A stretch of DNA of 64,000 nt from Xiphias gladius (lineage: Eukaryota > Chordata > Actinopteri > Istiophoriformes > Xiphiidae): assembly GCF_016859285.1 (NCBI RefSeq), contig NC_053402.1, forward strand, positions 20,438,556 through 20,502,555, written 5' to 3'. Under the pieces are notes generated by a model, which was given only the letters and a program-made list of their open reading frames with translations, ran no database searches and had not been told where the DNA came from. The position numbers were made by a program, and so were the translations under genes. Of the stretch, positions 23,861 to 37,000 are shown one piece after another; the stretch's first letter is position 1; every line of letters starts with the position of its first letter.

Positions 23861-26800
23861 CTGGCTTGAGTAGAGTCGGGGGAGGATTTAAGGTGGAAAA
23901 GAGGCAGAGGACCAAAAGGAAAAGGGAGTTGGTTATGAGAAGTAAGGAGGTTTAAGGAGGAAAAGGGAGCACTGAAAGTGAGACCGCTCATGAATTGGAA
24001 TTACTCCTCAATGATGAAAAGAGAGGAAACTTAAGCAGTATTAGATTAGGAGTAAAGGGCTTTGCCTGGAGGGAAACTTATCTGCAGACCAGCAGTCTTT
24101 GCACCAGTCCAGTACAGACTGGGATGCTTATTGTTCAGAGTTGTTGAGTTGTTTTATCTTGACTCTACCTCATGCACTTTCCTCTCCTTTGCCTTATTAA
24201 AGGAGTTGCTTGTTTCCTCTGTGAGTGACTAACCGTGGGCTCTGCAACCTGGCTAACTAACGTCCATGTGTAACTTATGTACCAGTTCCTAAAACAAATA
24301 CCTAGACTCGTGCTGGCTCATTTTCTAATCTGCTAAGAGGACATGTGAAGTATAAAGCAGAGGGTGAGGTTGGCATGAGCTCAGTAAAGACATCCGTTCC
24401 CACAGTGTGCAGAAAATTAACTCTGGTAGTTATCCAGTACGATTGGTCTTATTTTATCACGGTAGTATCATTTTTAATCTTGAGGTTTTTACCCAAAGCT
24501 CTTTAGCTTCTTTGTATGCAGATGTAGTAAAAATCTGGGCAAAGGAGAATTTGAAGGCCTGAAGCAAAAAATCCATCAAATGGTCAGTTCACCCCCATTG
24601 AAAAAAATAAAAAGCATTCCTACTCACCACTGATGGTATGAAGCCATGATAGCCAGATAGTTTTGGGTTTATTTGCCAAGCTTTTAAAATCTCTGCTGCT
24701 TAGACTTTTCCACCATCCTGGTTTCAGTGGAGCTGAATGTGGTTTTGTTTGTGGTACTTAGAGCACAAAATTACATTTGAAAAAGTCAACAGTGATGTGG
24801 CTTCCTAGAAACAAAGCTCAGGTTACTCGGAATAATCCTCAGACCTCACTGTGTGCAGTTTTTAGAATTTGCATGGCTATAGGGTTGAGTGGGAAATTTA
24901 GATTTATTTCTAATTTGGCTGAAATGACCTTTTAAACACCGTCCAACTTTTTTTGGGGGGCGTAGAAGGGAGTGAGGCTCCTCACTGGCAGGTTAAAACA
25001 TCTGTCTTGTGATGCCATGTGTATCGGTGGAAGCACATATGCCTAACCCTGGCCAAAGAGTGGGAGTCAGCAGTGACAAGAATCCCTTTTTCCTCCTGTT
25101 TAATCTTTCCAAACGGGACGAAAAATGGGAAACAGTGCAAAACTGAAAAAAGAAGAGGTTTTTAATGGTTTTTATTAAAGCAGAAAACAAGAAACAGAAA
25201 CAAAAATTAGGCAGAAAACCAAGGTCTGACACATGGGTTTTAAGTGCAGTTTGCTTCACCAGTGGTCAAACTTACAGTTGGCTGAAAGTGCACAGTGAAA
25301 TTGTTTTCCCATTCACATGTGCATCCATAACTTAGATGACTTTTCCTTCGATTTCTAGTGGACAAAAGAAAATGTTGATGTTATTTGACTAAAAATACAT
25401 TATCATGACAATATTTATTTAAAAAAAACCACAAAAAAAATAACCAACAGCGGTCGTTGTTTATCACAGTACCCTCAGACATTACCAAAGAAAAGCAGAA
25501 AAGCGAAACAAGTATGCTCACTGGTGATCAAGCGTCCTGGAGTATTCCTTTTCGGGAGTGATCGCACTGTGCGCCATACAAAATAACACTGGTAAAACAA
25601 GGCTTATAGTGAATAGATATCAACTGCTATTCTCTCATCTTCTCAGTAGCCATTTGACAATGTACGAGCGTTTGGCTACTCACCAAAAGTTCTGTTCAGT
25701 TGGACGTCTGTAGGCAGGGCACTTTCTCAGTGGGTGTAGCCACTAGCCAGCTGACTGAGTTACTATAGTGAGCTGGTTCCTCTCCAAATCTCATTCCTCT
25801 CTCAGAGTCATTTTCTCTGACACTTAGCATTTTGCGGACCGTCCTTTTGAGCTGTGTGATTTTCTCCCTGGTTCATTTCTGCAGGAAACACGTCGGGAGA
25901 CGCTATGAGATTGTTTTCAGTCCTTTTTTGTTTTTTCCTTCGTGGCAGCAAAACATGTTACACAAGCCAGACAAACCTTCAACTTAAACGGGGCTAATGA
26001 AACACCTGTAGGGCTGTCTACCTCTGGAAGACTCACTGTAAACAGACTTGAAAACCCTCGCTAGCCTAGCAAAATTTAAGGCTGTTAGTTACACCTGTAC
26101 TCTCTCCATTCAAAAAGGATATCTGATGTATTGAACAAGTAGTTGTCTCATCCTCAAATATAAAACAACCCCTACTTTTTCATATCTTTTTGCCAGAAAA
26201 AAAAAAAAATCTTATATTTTGGCCAATATTGTATCTTTTCTCTCCAGAACGGTAGAGAACTGTCAGCATAGTTTTTTTTTCCATCCATTCATCAGGCACT
26301 GTGTCTAAGTCTTTCAGTGGCAGGGAAAACCCTGCTTTAACATACAAACTCGAAGTTATTGACAAGGTGAAACACAAGATTAGTTTTCCCGGATTAAAAT
26401 GAAAAGCTGTTTAAATGCTGTTTTGTGAAAGTAATTGGTGATTTAATATTTTCCATTCAAGCATCTGGTATGAGACAAATAATTAAACTGTAAATGCAAG
26501 GTTATTCTCAGCAAGGAAGTAGCGTAGACAGGAGACTTTGATTTACATTTTACTTAATTTCAGGACTAACCCATTATGTTTAATTATTAATTTTCAACTG
26601 CACCCATTGTTTTGAACCATCAGTCATGTACCAGCTGTAATATGGATGCTGTTACCGAGCACGCATGGTGAACCTACTGATGTCTTATCAATTCGAGGAT
26701 GTCACTGTGTAGGACACATATTGTGTTAGTGCTCGCTATTAACAGCATCTTAGATTCACACCGCTGGCTTAAATTACAGCGCGACGAATGCCTCGAAGAG

Positions 26801-28055
26801 TAATTAAAACAGGAAGATGGAGACTTTATGTCTGATGGTGGGTCGGTGGATGTTAACAAAAAAAAAAAATGCTTAAATGCTGAGAAGATGGTGGCGTAAG
26901 AGGAACAAATAAGCTCTTTTGACCTCAACAGAGGCATTGCACTGCCTCATACTTTCTTTGTTGACACAGCAAAGGTATTTACACAAAAGAGATTATACTC
27001 TGTGAGAAAGTTGTAGGGCATTTATTTAATCTTATATTTACATTGCCTTTCAGTTTTTGGAGCTAAATCTCCTCTTGTGATGAAGAATTACTGCACGGGG
27101 GCTAGAGGTGGGAAATGTTTCAGCTGACATGCATGAAATCAATATCTCTCACCCTTTTACCCCCCTTTTATTTTCTTCCTTGTTGCCCAACCTTTAGCTC
27201 TCCCACCTCTGCTCTGTTGGTGCTCAGCGTCCTGATGTTGGAATGCAGCTTAAAGCTAACCCCCGCTAGCCTTAACGGAGTGGGTGGGTGGGCAAGTTTG
27301 TGGGTCAGTGGGTGGTGAAGGCCATCTTGATTGTGCTGCAGCCGCACCAGAAATAGACACAGAGTGGTCGAGTTGCAGTGTGTAGCACTTCCTACAGTGA
27401 TGACAACAAGCTGTGCGACAGCGGGACGACCACTTCAGCAGACAGACACTGACAATGCCACATGGGCAGGCTGCTGAGTATATCTTGCGTGTGTTTCCCG
27501 GATGGAGTCTTGGCTTGGTTCCTCTTTTCCAAGCACCAGGCGCTTCTCCAGGTCCGGTGTGATCTGACACCTACGGTTCTGTGCCGTGTCTTACGCTCTG
27601 AAGCACTGAGCATTTCTTATAAAACTAATCTCTCTATACACGTGAACACACATACATGTCACTTTTTGCCATGTCTCTGGGATAAAAGCAAAGCAGGAAT
27701 GTGGAGTAATTTTGAAGAGGTGGACAGTGGAGGCTTTTACGACCTCCAGCTAGAGAATGAGGCTATTGTCAGCACAGACGCTGTTTATTGCCCGACTGAG
27801 TGATCACCACACTGCAGGCATCCCAGTGCAGAAGCAGAAGAGCTCCTGTGCTGAATAAAGTTGTTGTGTTAGGATCAGTTAGGAGCCAGTGTCTGTTTGT
27901 GTTTGGCTGTCTTTTCTGGGCAGCAAGTGCTGCCTGAGTCACCAGAGCGCTGCAAATATGAGATAAACAGGTCATATAAAGTTGTAAATCTCACCCTTTT
28001 AGGCCTGTGAATCCTCAGACAAAATCAGACCCAGATAAAAAAAACCCTATTAGAG

Positions 28056-28097
<42 letters not shown>

Positions 28098-31000
28098 CAG
28101 AGTGGTGTCCAGTTCTCCCAACGAATGATTTTGCTTTAGCAGATCCAAAAAGGCTTAAAACTGTCCAGTTACTGACAGGAAAGTCAAACATAGGAGTTAA
28201 AACCATGAAGCTTCAATATAATGAATTTGTAAGTAGAAATATGTTTTTGGTCATTTTAGCTTCATGACTGTAGAGATGTACATGTGAGTCTGTTCGTCCA
28301 CCGGTTTGGTCCAGACTAAAATCTGAACCACTACTGGATGGATTAATATTAAATTTGGTAGAGAAATTCATGGTCCCAAGAGGATGAATTCTACAAACTT
28401 TGGTGATCCTAGCACCGTCATCAGAAGAAAATTTCAATTTTGATTTGGTTCAGGGCTGCAACTAACAATTATTTCCTTAGTGCTTAATCCGCAAATTATG
28501 TTTTAATCAATCAATTAATCATTTAGTCTATGAAACGTCAAAAAGTAGTGAAAAATGTCCATCACAACTTCCCAGAGCCCATTGCTTCTTTTTTCTGACC
28601 AAAAGCCCAAAACCAAAAAAAATAATTACATTAAAATCATATATGATAAAACAGGGCAGAATCCCCATATTTGAGAATCCGGAACCAGCAAATATTTGGT
28701 ATTTTTGCTTGAAAAATGAGTGAAACAAGTACCCATTTATCAAAATAGTTGCCAATTAATTTCCCTCCATCAACTAATCTATTAATTGACTAATAGTGGC
28801 AGTTGTACTTTGCTTTATGGCTAGATACCTGCAAAACTAATGCTATTTTCATCAGTGTCAGCTGTACTTTGTGTTTAGTGCCAATTAGCAAATGTTAGCA
28901 TGCTAATACACGTAAAATGTTTATATTTATATTTTATATTTTACAACCAAAAGGTCAGAATGAGTAGAAGAGATACGGAGCCAACGTCACAGAGGCACAA
29001 ATCTGGCAGAAATGTAAGGTTTTGTTTTTTTTTTCGCCTTGCCTATTGTTTTTACCATAAACGAGGGAATATCAAGCCTGCAGTTGTACCTTTTGTGTGC
29101 AAAACACTTTGGAGCCATAGACGCAAGACTGAACCAGTTCTGTGTCAACAGCTGCTGCAGTTTTCCCAAAATACTTTTTCACAGATAGAACCAGAAGACC
29201 TGGAGCTTTCAAAGGATGTAAAATTTGTTGTGGTTGTGTGAAGACTGAGTCGGGTACAAACTAAAGTACACCTAAAGTAGCACAGCCAATGCAGCCCAAA
29301 GCTGGGAAAGTGTATTTTATTAACATCTAAATGTTAGCTTTGCCATTATGAGTGTGCTGAAGTTAGCATTTAGCTAATACAGCCTCACATAGCCACTAGC
29401 GTGGCTTCAGACTCTTTAGTCTTGTTTGTTTTTAAACATCCTACAACTCAGCGCTCCAAATTATCCTGTGCAGCCAAACCCCTTGAGATCATAACTTACA
29501 TAAAACCCATTAGAGGGGCCTGGTCTTAGAGTGTCAACAGAGAGGGCAAAAACTAAAGGTCCGGCTTTCATTTGCCTGCCCATTTGTGTGCTGTAAGTCA
29601 TAAGGCTGCAGGTTAAAATTATCCTGTTGAGAATCCTGAATAGTGGATAGTTCAACTGTAAAGGGTGTAACATTTTACAATCGCATGACTATGTCATTCT
29701 GCTTGGTGGGATTTATGATTCCCTTATAAAACCCCTGACACTTGACCTTTAGCTGCTTTGCTCTACGTGTTGGTGTCCAGCCAAAGCTGTGTTTACTCAA
29801 CAACACAAAAACAGTTTTAGCCTAGACCCTCCTTCCCTTTCTTCTCCTTTCTTCTCCCAGTCGCTGTGACAGAGGTGGAGTGTGTGCGTGAAGGCTGCCA
29901 GTCCGAGGCGCTGAGGCGGCTTTCCGGGTCGTTGCCGGAGAACCGGTGCTTCACGGTGGTCTTCAGGGGAGCCAGGAAGAGCCTGGACCTGCTGTGCTCC
30001 AGCGAGGATGAAGCCCAGCACTGGGTGCGAGGGCTCCGCACTTTAAAGGATCGAGTGGCCAACATGACTCAGAAGGAAAAACTGGACCAATATCCTGCCC
30101 AATTTTCAATAGACTAGAATAAATATAGTGTATAAATATAGTTTAGCTGAGGCAGCATTGAGGTGTTGATTGACTCTGCTGTCTCATGTGCCATCCCACA
30201 TCCACAGCATAGCTGAGGTGAAAAGTAATGACCAGATAAAAAAACCTCTGTCTAAATATAGTAGGACTATCACTGTTAATTACAATCCCTCACAGCCAGA
30301 GGATAATATGAGTGTAGGTATCAGGCAGTGTGTAACATTAAGACTACCACGGCTCCTCTCTCTTCCGCTCCCTCATTCTCTGCTGACACATTTTTAGCTT
30401 TGTGAATACATAAATCATCAGGGACGTTATCGTGTTAATGCAGTCTTGTTATATTGTTGATTATGTTTCGCACTGTTGACTGTCAGTAGCCTGGGTGGGG
30501 ATTGTCTTACACAGTGTCAAGTGTGAAAGTATGGGCTTTCTTGTGTTGCACAACTGCATGTGCAGGTGACAATGAACTAAACGTAGTCTCTCGTTGCTGT
30601 TGAGTCTTTCATGCAGTTACATTACATTATATTCATTTGGCAGACACTTTTGTCCAAAGGGACTTACATTAATTGCATTGTACCTGCATAGAAACAAGAG
30701 CTAGGTGTCATCAAAACTGTAAATACACCCACTCTTGAACAAACAACTGAGAGCCTGTTGAGTGGTATTTATAACTAAACAAGTTTCAAGAGATTTGAGG
30801 CAACATATTTCAACTCGTGGCTTTTTGGTTGAACAGATCACAGTGTTAAACGATACTGGCATCAACAGAAAGTGAATGATGCTTTTCACTGTGTGTGGCT
30901 AAACATCTGCCTTTTGATTTGTTTTCAGTTAGTGCAATAGCTGAAACTGTCAGTGGGTGAAATATTTGAACTTTTGGAAGTTTGGAGAGCATCATCATTT

Positions 31001-34000
31001 AAAACAGCACTCCACTGATTTAGCATTGCACAACTATAACAGGGTCGACTCACGATGGTCATTAAAAAGGATCCGAGGCAGCCGAAAAACAGGGATATTG
31101 CCTCCTTTATTCCACGCATTCTTCTTCCCTGTTAAAACCTGGTGTCTACATTACCCACTATTGGGCTATTTCTTTCACATGTGCCACATGCAATAGTACT
31201 GCCCCATAATTGTAAACAGACTTTGATGTGTAAAATCAGTGGAATTTCCCTTTAAAAATCACATTTCTTTGTGCCTGTGTGCATACATTTGGGTCAGTAA
31301 ATGTTTATCAGTACATCAATTAATCACAAGGTGCAGTTTCAATTATTTTACTGGCACACATTAGAACAGTAAGTGGGCAGGTAAGCTAAGAAAAAAAACC
31401 CCCAAACATTAGGTTGCATGGGATAATAACAAGGAAAATGATACAATATGACAGAGCAAAGAGTGTCTGATGTCTCTCCTGGACCACAACACACACATAA
31501 GGATGCATAATCCAACTAAGTATACGATTTGAGTGTCTTGTATTGAGTGTATAGTCTTTAGTTTTTGTCTGGTTTCATTCCTTAACTCTCCACACTTGGA
31601 TCCGAGGCTACCTAAGGCGAGCCGATCAGAACCAGGACGGCAAGATGAGCTACGATGAGGTCAAGCGGCTGCTGCAGATGATCAACATTGACTTGAGTGA
31701 GCAGTATGCCCGCTCTTTATTCAAGGTCAGGGCCGTGTGAGTTTTAAATCACTGCACAACGTCAATCCAATATATAATCCATATCAGGTGAGCTCTGAAA
31801 GTACAGTGTGTAAAAAAAGACAGAGAGCAGAAGCACAGAGATGCAGAGTTGGTGATAGTTCTGCTAGTTAGGGTTGGATGACATGGACTCCGGAGGCCAG
31901 AGTCTGTGTTCAATTACCAAGCCGGCGACCCCCCTCCACATCTTTATCCCCTCCCTCTTATCTTCCCCACAACAAATCAAGAGCCAGTTATTTCTTTATT
32001 GTAGGGGATTACTGCCTGCTGTGTCCTTCAGCTCTCCATTACCGCTGAATTGTCGGTTTTTATGCTCCTTCCAAATGCAATTTTCAATTCTGACCCTCCT
32101 CAGAGAACCCTATTTTTAATGTAAGTGCGCGCAGATGGTTTAATTTATTACTGAGATACTTTCCCCACGGGGAATTTGAAGCACTCCCAGAATAAAATCA
32201 CACTGTGCTTGATGTGTGTTCGATTGTTTGTCTTTTTTAACCCGTCCCTCTCCCCCGTGTCCCAGAGGTGTGACCGATCAGGTGATGGCCGCCTGGATCA
32301 TATAGAGATTGAGGAGTTCTGCAGGGAGCTGCTGCGACGGCCCGAGCTGGATGCCGTGTTCAGACACTATTCGAGTAACGGTTGTGTGCTCTCCACGGCT
32401 GAGCTGCGCGACTTCCTGGGGGACCAAGGCGAGGACGCTTCACTGAATCATGCTCAGAGCCTCATACTCACCTATGAGCTCAATGACTGGGGTAGGTCAT
32501 GAAAGCAGTCATTACAGGATTCGAAGGGAACAAACCACAACATCTTCATACTGATCCACAAAATAGTTATTTAGCCTATCCCCGTGAAAGCGTTTGCTAT
32601 TTTAAACACTAAGGCAAAATCCTCTGTTGCACAAAAAGTGATGCACTTCATGTCTCCAGCAGTGAGTGTGGTCTGTTAAGATGACAATGTTATGATCACT
32701 GAAAGAAAAAAGGCCAAAAAGGTCTTATTCATTAGTTCAACCCGCAGTAAATAATAGCAAAACAATTAAAGGATATGAAATTAATACAATGAATCCACCC
32801 TAAGCTGGACATACCAGACCAAGTAAGGGTGTAGCAAGGCCCTGAGTGCACTGATCTGAGCAATGGTGCCTTTTGTTGTTGTAAGTTCATCTGTTAAATG
32901 TTAAATTGGAAGAATATGTTATTTGTTCACACAAATTTGGCATCGTCTCACTTTAAGGAAGACGGTATTTCAGCTAAATGAGCGAGATGCTTGGAAGACT
33001 GAGATTTGGTGGGTGGTTGAGTAAGAGAGGTTCTGGGAATTAGCGACCTCCACCAGGGAGGTTATGTTTTCCCCCCGCGTCTGTTTGTATGTTTGTCAGC
33101 AGGGTTATGCAAAAAGTACTGAACCAATTTGCACCAAACTTGGTGCAGGGACGGGGCTTGGGCCAGGGAAGGACCAATTAAATTTTAATATGAATTTGAA
33201 TTTTTTTACCTCTGAAGTTTGGTGTATGTGCATTGGCCTTGGTGGAGGTCTGCGCTCTACTGATTGCATTTTCTAGTTTGAATATAAAACAAGAAATAAC
33301 CTGAATTTTTTTCTTCAGCTCAAAACAACAATACGCGTATAAAAGTACATATTTGAAGAACACAACTCTGACAAATTGTAAAATAAACCTGGTGTGTGCA
33401 GTGATTTCGACACTGTTACACTGCCAGGTGTAGGGCAGTGCAGAAACACCACAACAAATACAGCCTGGAATTAATTACGTCAAAATGAATGATAAACAAA
33501 GTCTTTTTTTCCTAGACTGTTAAGAATAAGTGCCTGTTAGGAAAGGAAGCCGTGATTTAGTATAAACCATCTCATGTCTTAGCTTGTCTTCCATCTACCC
33601 TAGTCCTATTTTATGCTGTCTAAACCCTTTAATTAAACTCTTACCAATTTTGCTGGGAAAACCTGGCAAAAGATAAGAGACCTGATGGAAACACTTTGCC
33701 ATTTATTGCAGCTCAGAAGAACCAGTTCATGACCCAGAATGGTTTCACCATGTACATGCTGTCACTGGAGAACGATTTGTTTAACCCCGACCATGCCAGA
33801 GTCTATCAAGACATGAGCCACCCCCTGGTTCACTACTTCATCTCCTCATCGCACAACACCTACCTTACCAAGGACCAAGTCACCAGCGCCAGCAGCACAG
33901 AGCCGTACATCAGGTATTTTCACACTGACCCATCAAAACACCATCAAACGGCTATTCGTGTTTTCCCGATCTATCCAGAAACCTGCACACAGTGATGGTC

Positions 34001-37000
34001 CTGTGGTCTAATATTAAGTACGTGTCTGTCACCGTCAGGGCTCTGAATCAGGGCTGTCGCTGCGTCGAGCTGGACTGCTGGGATGGGGACAAAGGTGAGC
34101 CCGTCATCTACCACGGCCACACTCTCACCTCCAAAGTGCCCTTTAAGGAGGTCATCGAAACCATCGCCCAGTATGCCTTCAAGGTAAGAGATATTTGATT
34201 TGTTATCTTTTTCTGGTGTAAATCCTCAACCCTGTCAGTACGTGTGCCGTGAGAAGTCAGTCAGTTAACACATCCAGATTCCTGACTTCTTGCTTTCACA
34301 GCCTATTGCACTTCTTGTGGTTACATTCTTGGCTCCGAGACAGCCCTGTGCTATTTTGGTTTTGACATACTATAGTATTACACTGTTATGTCCTGCTTTG
34401 CTATTGTGTTATCTAATTGCATATTAATGGCTGTGCATAAGCGTTTGCCTGTGTTCCTTTCTGCAGGCGTCGCCGTATCCTCTAATTCTCTCGTTGGAGA
34501 ACCATTGTTCTGTGGAGCAGCAGGCTGTGATGGCCAAACACCTCCGCGCCATCCTCGGCAGCAAACTGCTCATGAAGCCACTCAGTGACAACCGGCTGAA
34601 AGATCTGCCTTCTCCCGAGGTACAAAACACACACACACCGACACACACACACACACACACACACACAGACCTCAGGCTGTCTGGTTTTCTAATGGAGTAA
34701 TTTGTTCCAATGACCTTCGCTGCAGGAGCTGAAGGGGCGTATTCTGGTAAAAGGGAAGAAGCAGATTCCTCACCTTGGCCAGCTGGGCAAGACAAGCAGC
34801 TGTGCCAGCTTCTCCTCAAGCTCTGAAGACGAGCTAGCGGGTAGCAATAAGAACACACTCAAGAAGGATCCCGCAAAGGTCAGTTCAGGAAGACTCCTTC
34901 TGAAGCCTGGGGAACTGTTAACATGAATGTGTGGTAGATAATCGACCGGTTTTCTTTTGTGTTTGCATTTGCCCTTCCCAGATCTGTTCTAAACTGAGCC
35001 CCGAGTTATCAGAGTTGGTGGTGTACTGCAGGAGCGTCCCCTTCCGTGGGTTTGAAAAGACATCTGAAAAACCGCCAGATGAAATGTCGTCCTTCTCTGA
35101 AAGTGAAGCACTCAGGCTCATCAAAGACTCGGGTACAATGGTGGAAATAATTGCATCTTGACATTACAGAGAGAAAGTTGGAAAGATTTTATGACATTGC
35201 TTTGCTGCAGCTGATTCTACAGAAAAATATAATCACCCTCTAGTGTATCATGGCATGTAGTTTTTCTCTCTTTTCATTTGCAGGAAAGCTTTTTGTAAGA
35301 CACAACAGCAGGCAGCTGAGCCGGATCTACCCCTCCGGCCAGCGCCTCCAATCATCCAACTATGATCCTCAGGAAATGTGGAACGGTGGATGCCAGATGG
35401 GTTAGTGCTCCAGTCTAGAAGCTAGGATGCTTTTCTGATGGCAGCAAATTAAGTCAATTCATTAGGCAGTCACTCAGTGAGAGCCAAAGAAATGTTATAT
35501 GGTCAAATTGCCACCACGTCAAAACAAATTTCATGTCACTGGCTGATTCTTTGACTGTCATTCACTGTTCACCCGTGCTGAAATGTTTTCCGTTAGCATG
35601 TTTGGGATCAGGCTTGCTCCGTCCCTGACGGCCCTCTCCTCTCTGTGCTGTGTGCAGTGGCTCTGAACTTCCAGACACCAGGGGAGCAGATGGACCTGAA
35701 CCAGGGTCGCTTCCTTCCCAACGGTCGCTGTGGCTACATCCTCAAACCCGGCTTCCTGTGCAGCCCCACGTCCAGCTTTAACCCAGAGAACACGGGAGGA
35801 GGCCCCGGTCACGTCCCCACCCAACTGACTATACGAGTGAGCGGTAACCTATTGAGCAACAGTGTTACAGAGCATTTTAATGGACTCAGATCTATTTTTA
35901 ATGGCACTTATAATTTGATACTACATGTAGGAGAGTGTTGTTTCTCTGACACAGAACACAGTTTTAAGCTTTTTGACACACTGCAATGCAATTTCGATGT
36001 GCTTTGTTTTCCTGGATCCAAATCTTCATATACTGCATATATTTGTCTGATACTCTCATCTTGTTTAACCAAAGTCTAATTTCAGTATTTCTGTCAACTT
36101 TGTAAATACAACATCTCTCCATCCTAGAAGAAGAATCCCTCCTCTGCTGCTTGGGTTTTTGTGTCCTTGGGATTTTTCTCATCAAGGGTCTAAAGACATA
36201 GGATTTCGTGAAATGTACAGATTGTAAAGCTCTTTGCAGACTTGGGCTATGCAAATAAAATTGAAATGACTTCAATATAATCCGGATACATGTCCAATCG
36301 GGATTTGGTGCGCAAACTGACAGATCACGTTTCGCTTGTCAGATAATATCTGCACAGCAGCTGCCAAAAATCAACACCGACAAGGCGAGCTCCATTGTGG
36401 ATCCACAAGTGTGGGTGGAAATCCATGGGGTGGCTATCGATAATGCACGAGATAAAACACACCGCATCGACAACAATGGTAATTTTGAGTTTTCATTACA
36501 GTAAAAACCTTATATTATTAGTTGTGTGGATGTTTTAAGCAGAGATGTAATACCTTTATTCTTCGTGCATACTTGCCTATAATTAATTATTTCTGTTAAT
36601 GCTGTAATGATTTTATTTGCCTGTCTTCTGTAAGCATGTGAAGGCATGAGGCAACATCCCTAAGCTTCTTTATACCTGAATCTGCGCAGCGCAGATCTTT
36701 GACATATTTTTGTAGGAGCTTTTCCTGCCCAACGCCATGACCAGTTTGTTTGAAAGGTACAATACTGGGTGATCTATTTACAGCTCTTGTGCGCCCTCTA
36801 CAGGTTTTAACCCACGGTGGGACTGCACTCTGAGCTTCCAGCTGCAGGTACCTGATCTGGCCCTGGTGCGGTTTGTAGTGGAGGACCACGACCACACTGC
36901 CAAAAACGACTTTGTCGGGCAGTTCACTTTACCTTTCTCCAGCCTTCGCACAGGTGCTCATAAAAATCTGGCGTGTGTTTTATAAAACAGACATCGCTGC

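Larger units (their letters stand above)
23771..29860 (+). other. plcd3 intron 2 (6.1 kb), non-coding
   Basis: The donor is GTAAGT and the acceptor CTCCCAG. Besides the microsatellites and the nested repeat block at 28284-29428, I recognise no gene. Short open frames, such as a 113-codon one at 27462-27803, have no family resemblance I can name. Confidence 0.8.

Noticed and set aside
27462-27803. 113-codon open frame in plcd3 intron 2
   Set aside because: No family resemblance, no Kozak or splice support, and within the length expected by chance.
30089-30117. Ordinary GT-AG splice or read-through after plcd3 exon 3
   Set aside because: No GT lies between the last conserved codon and the in-frame TAG, so a U2-type junction would delete or break the conserved LDHW region.
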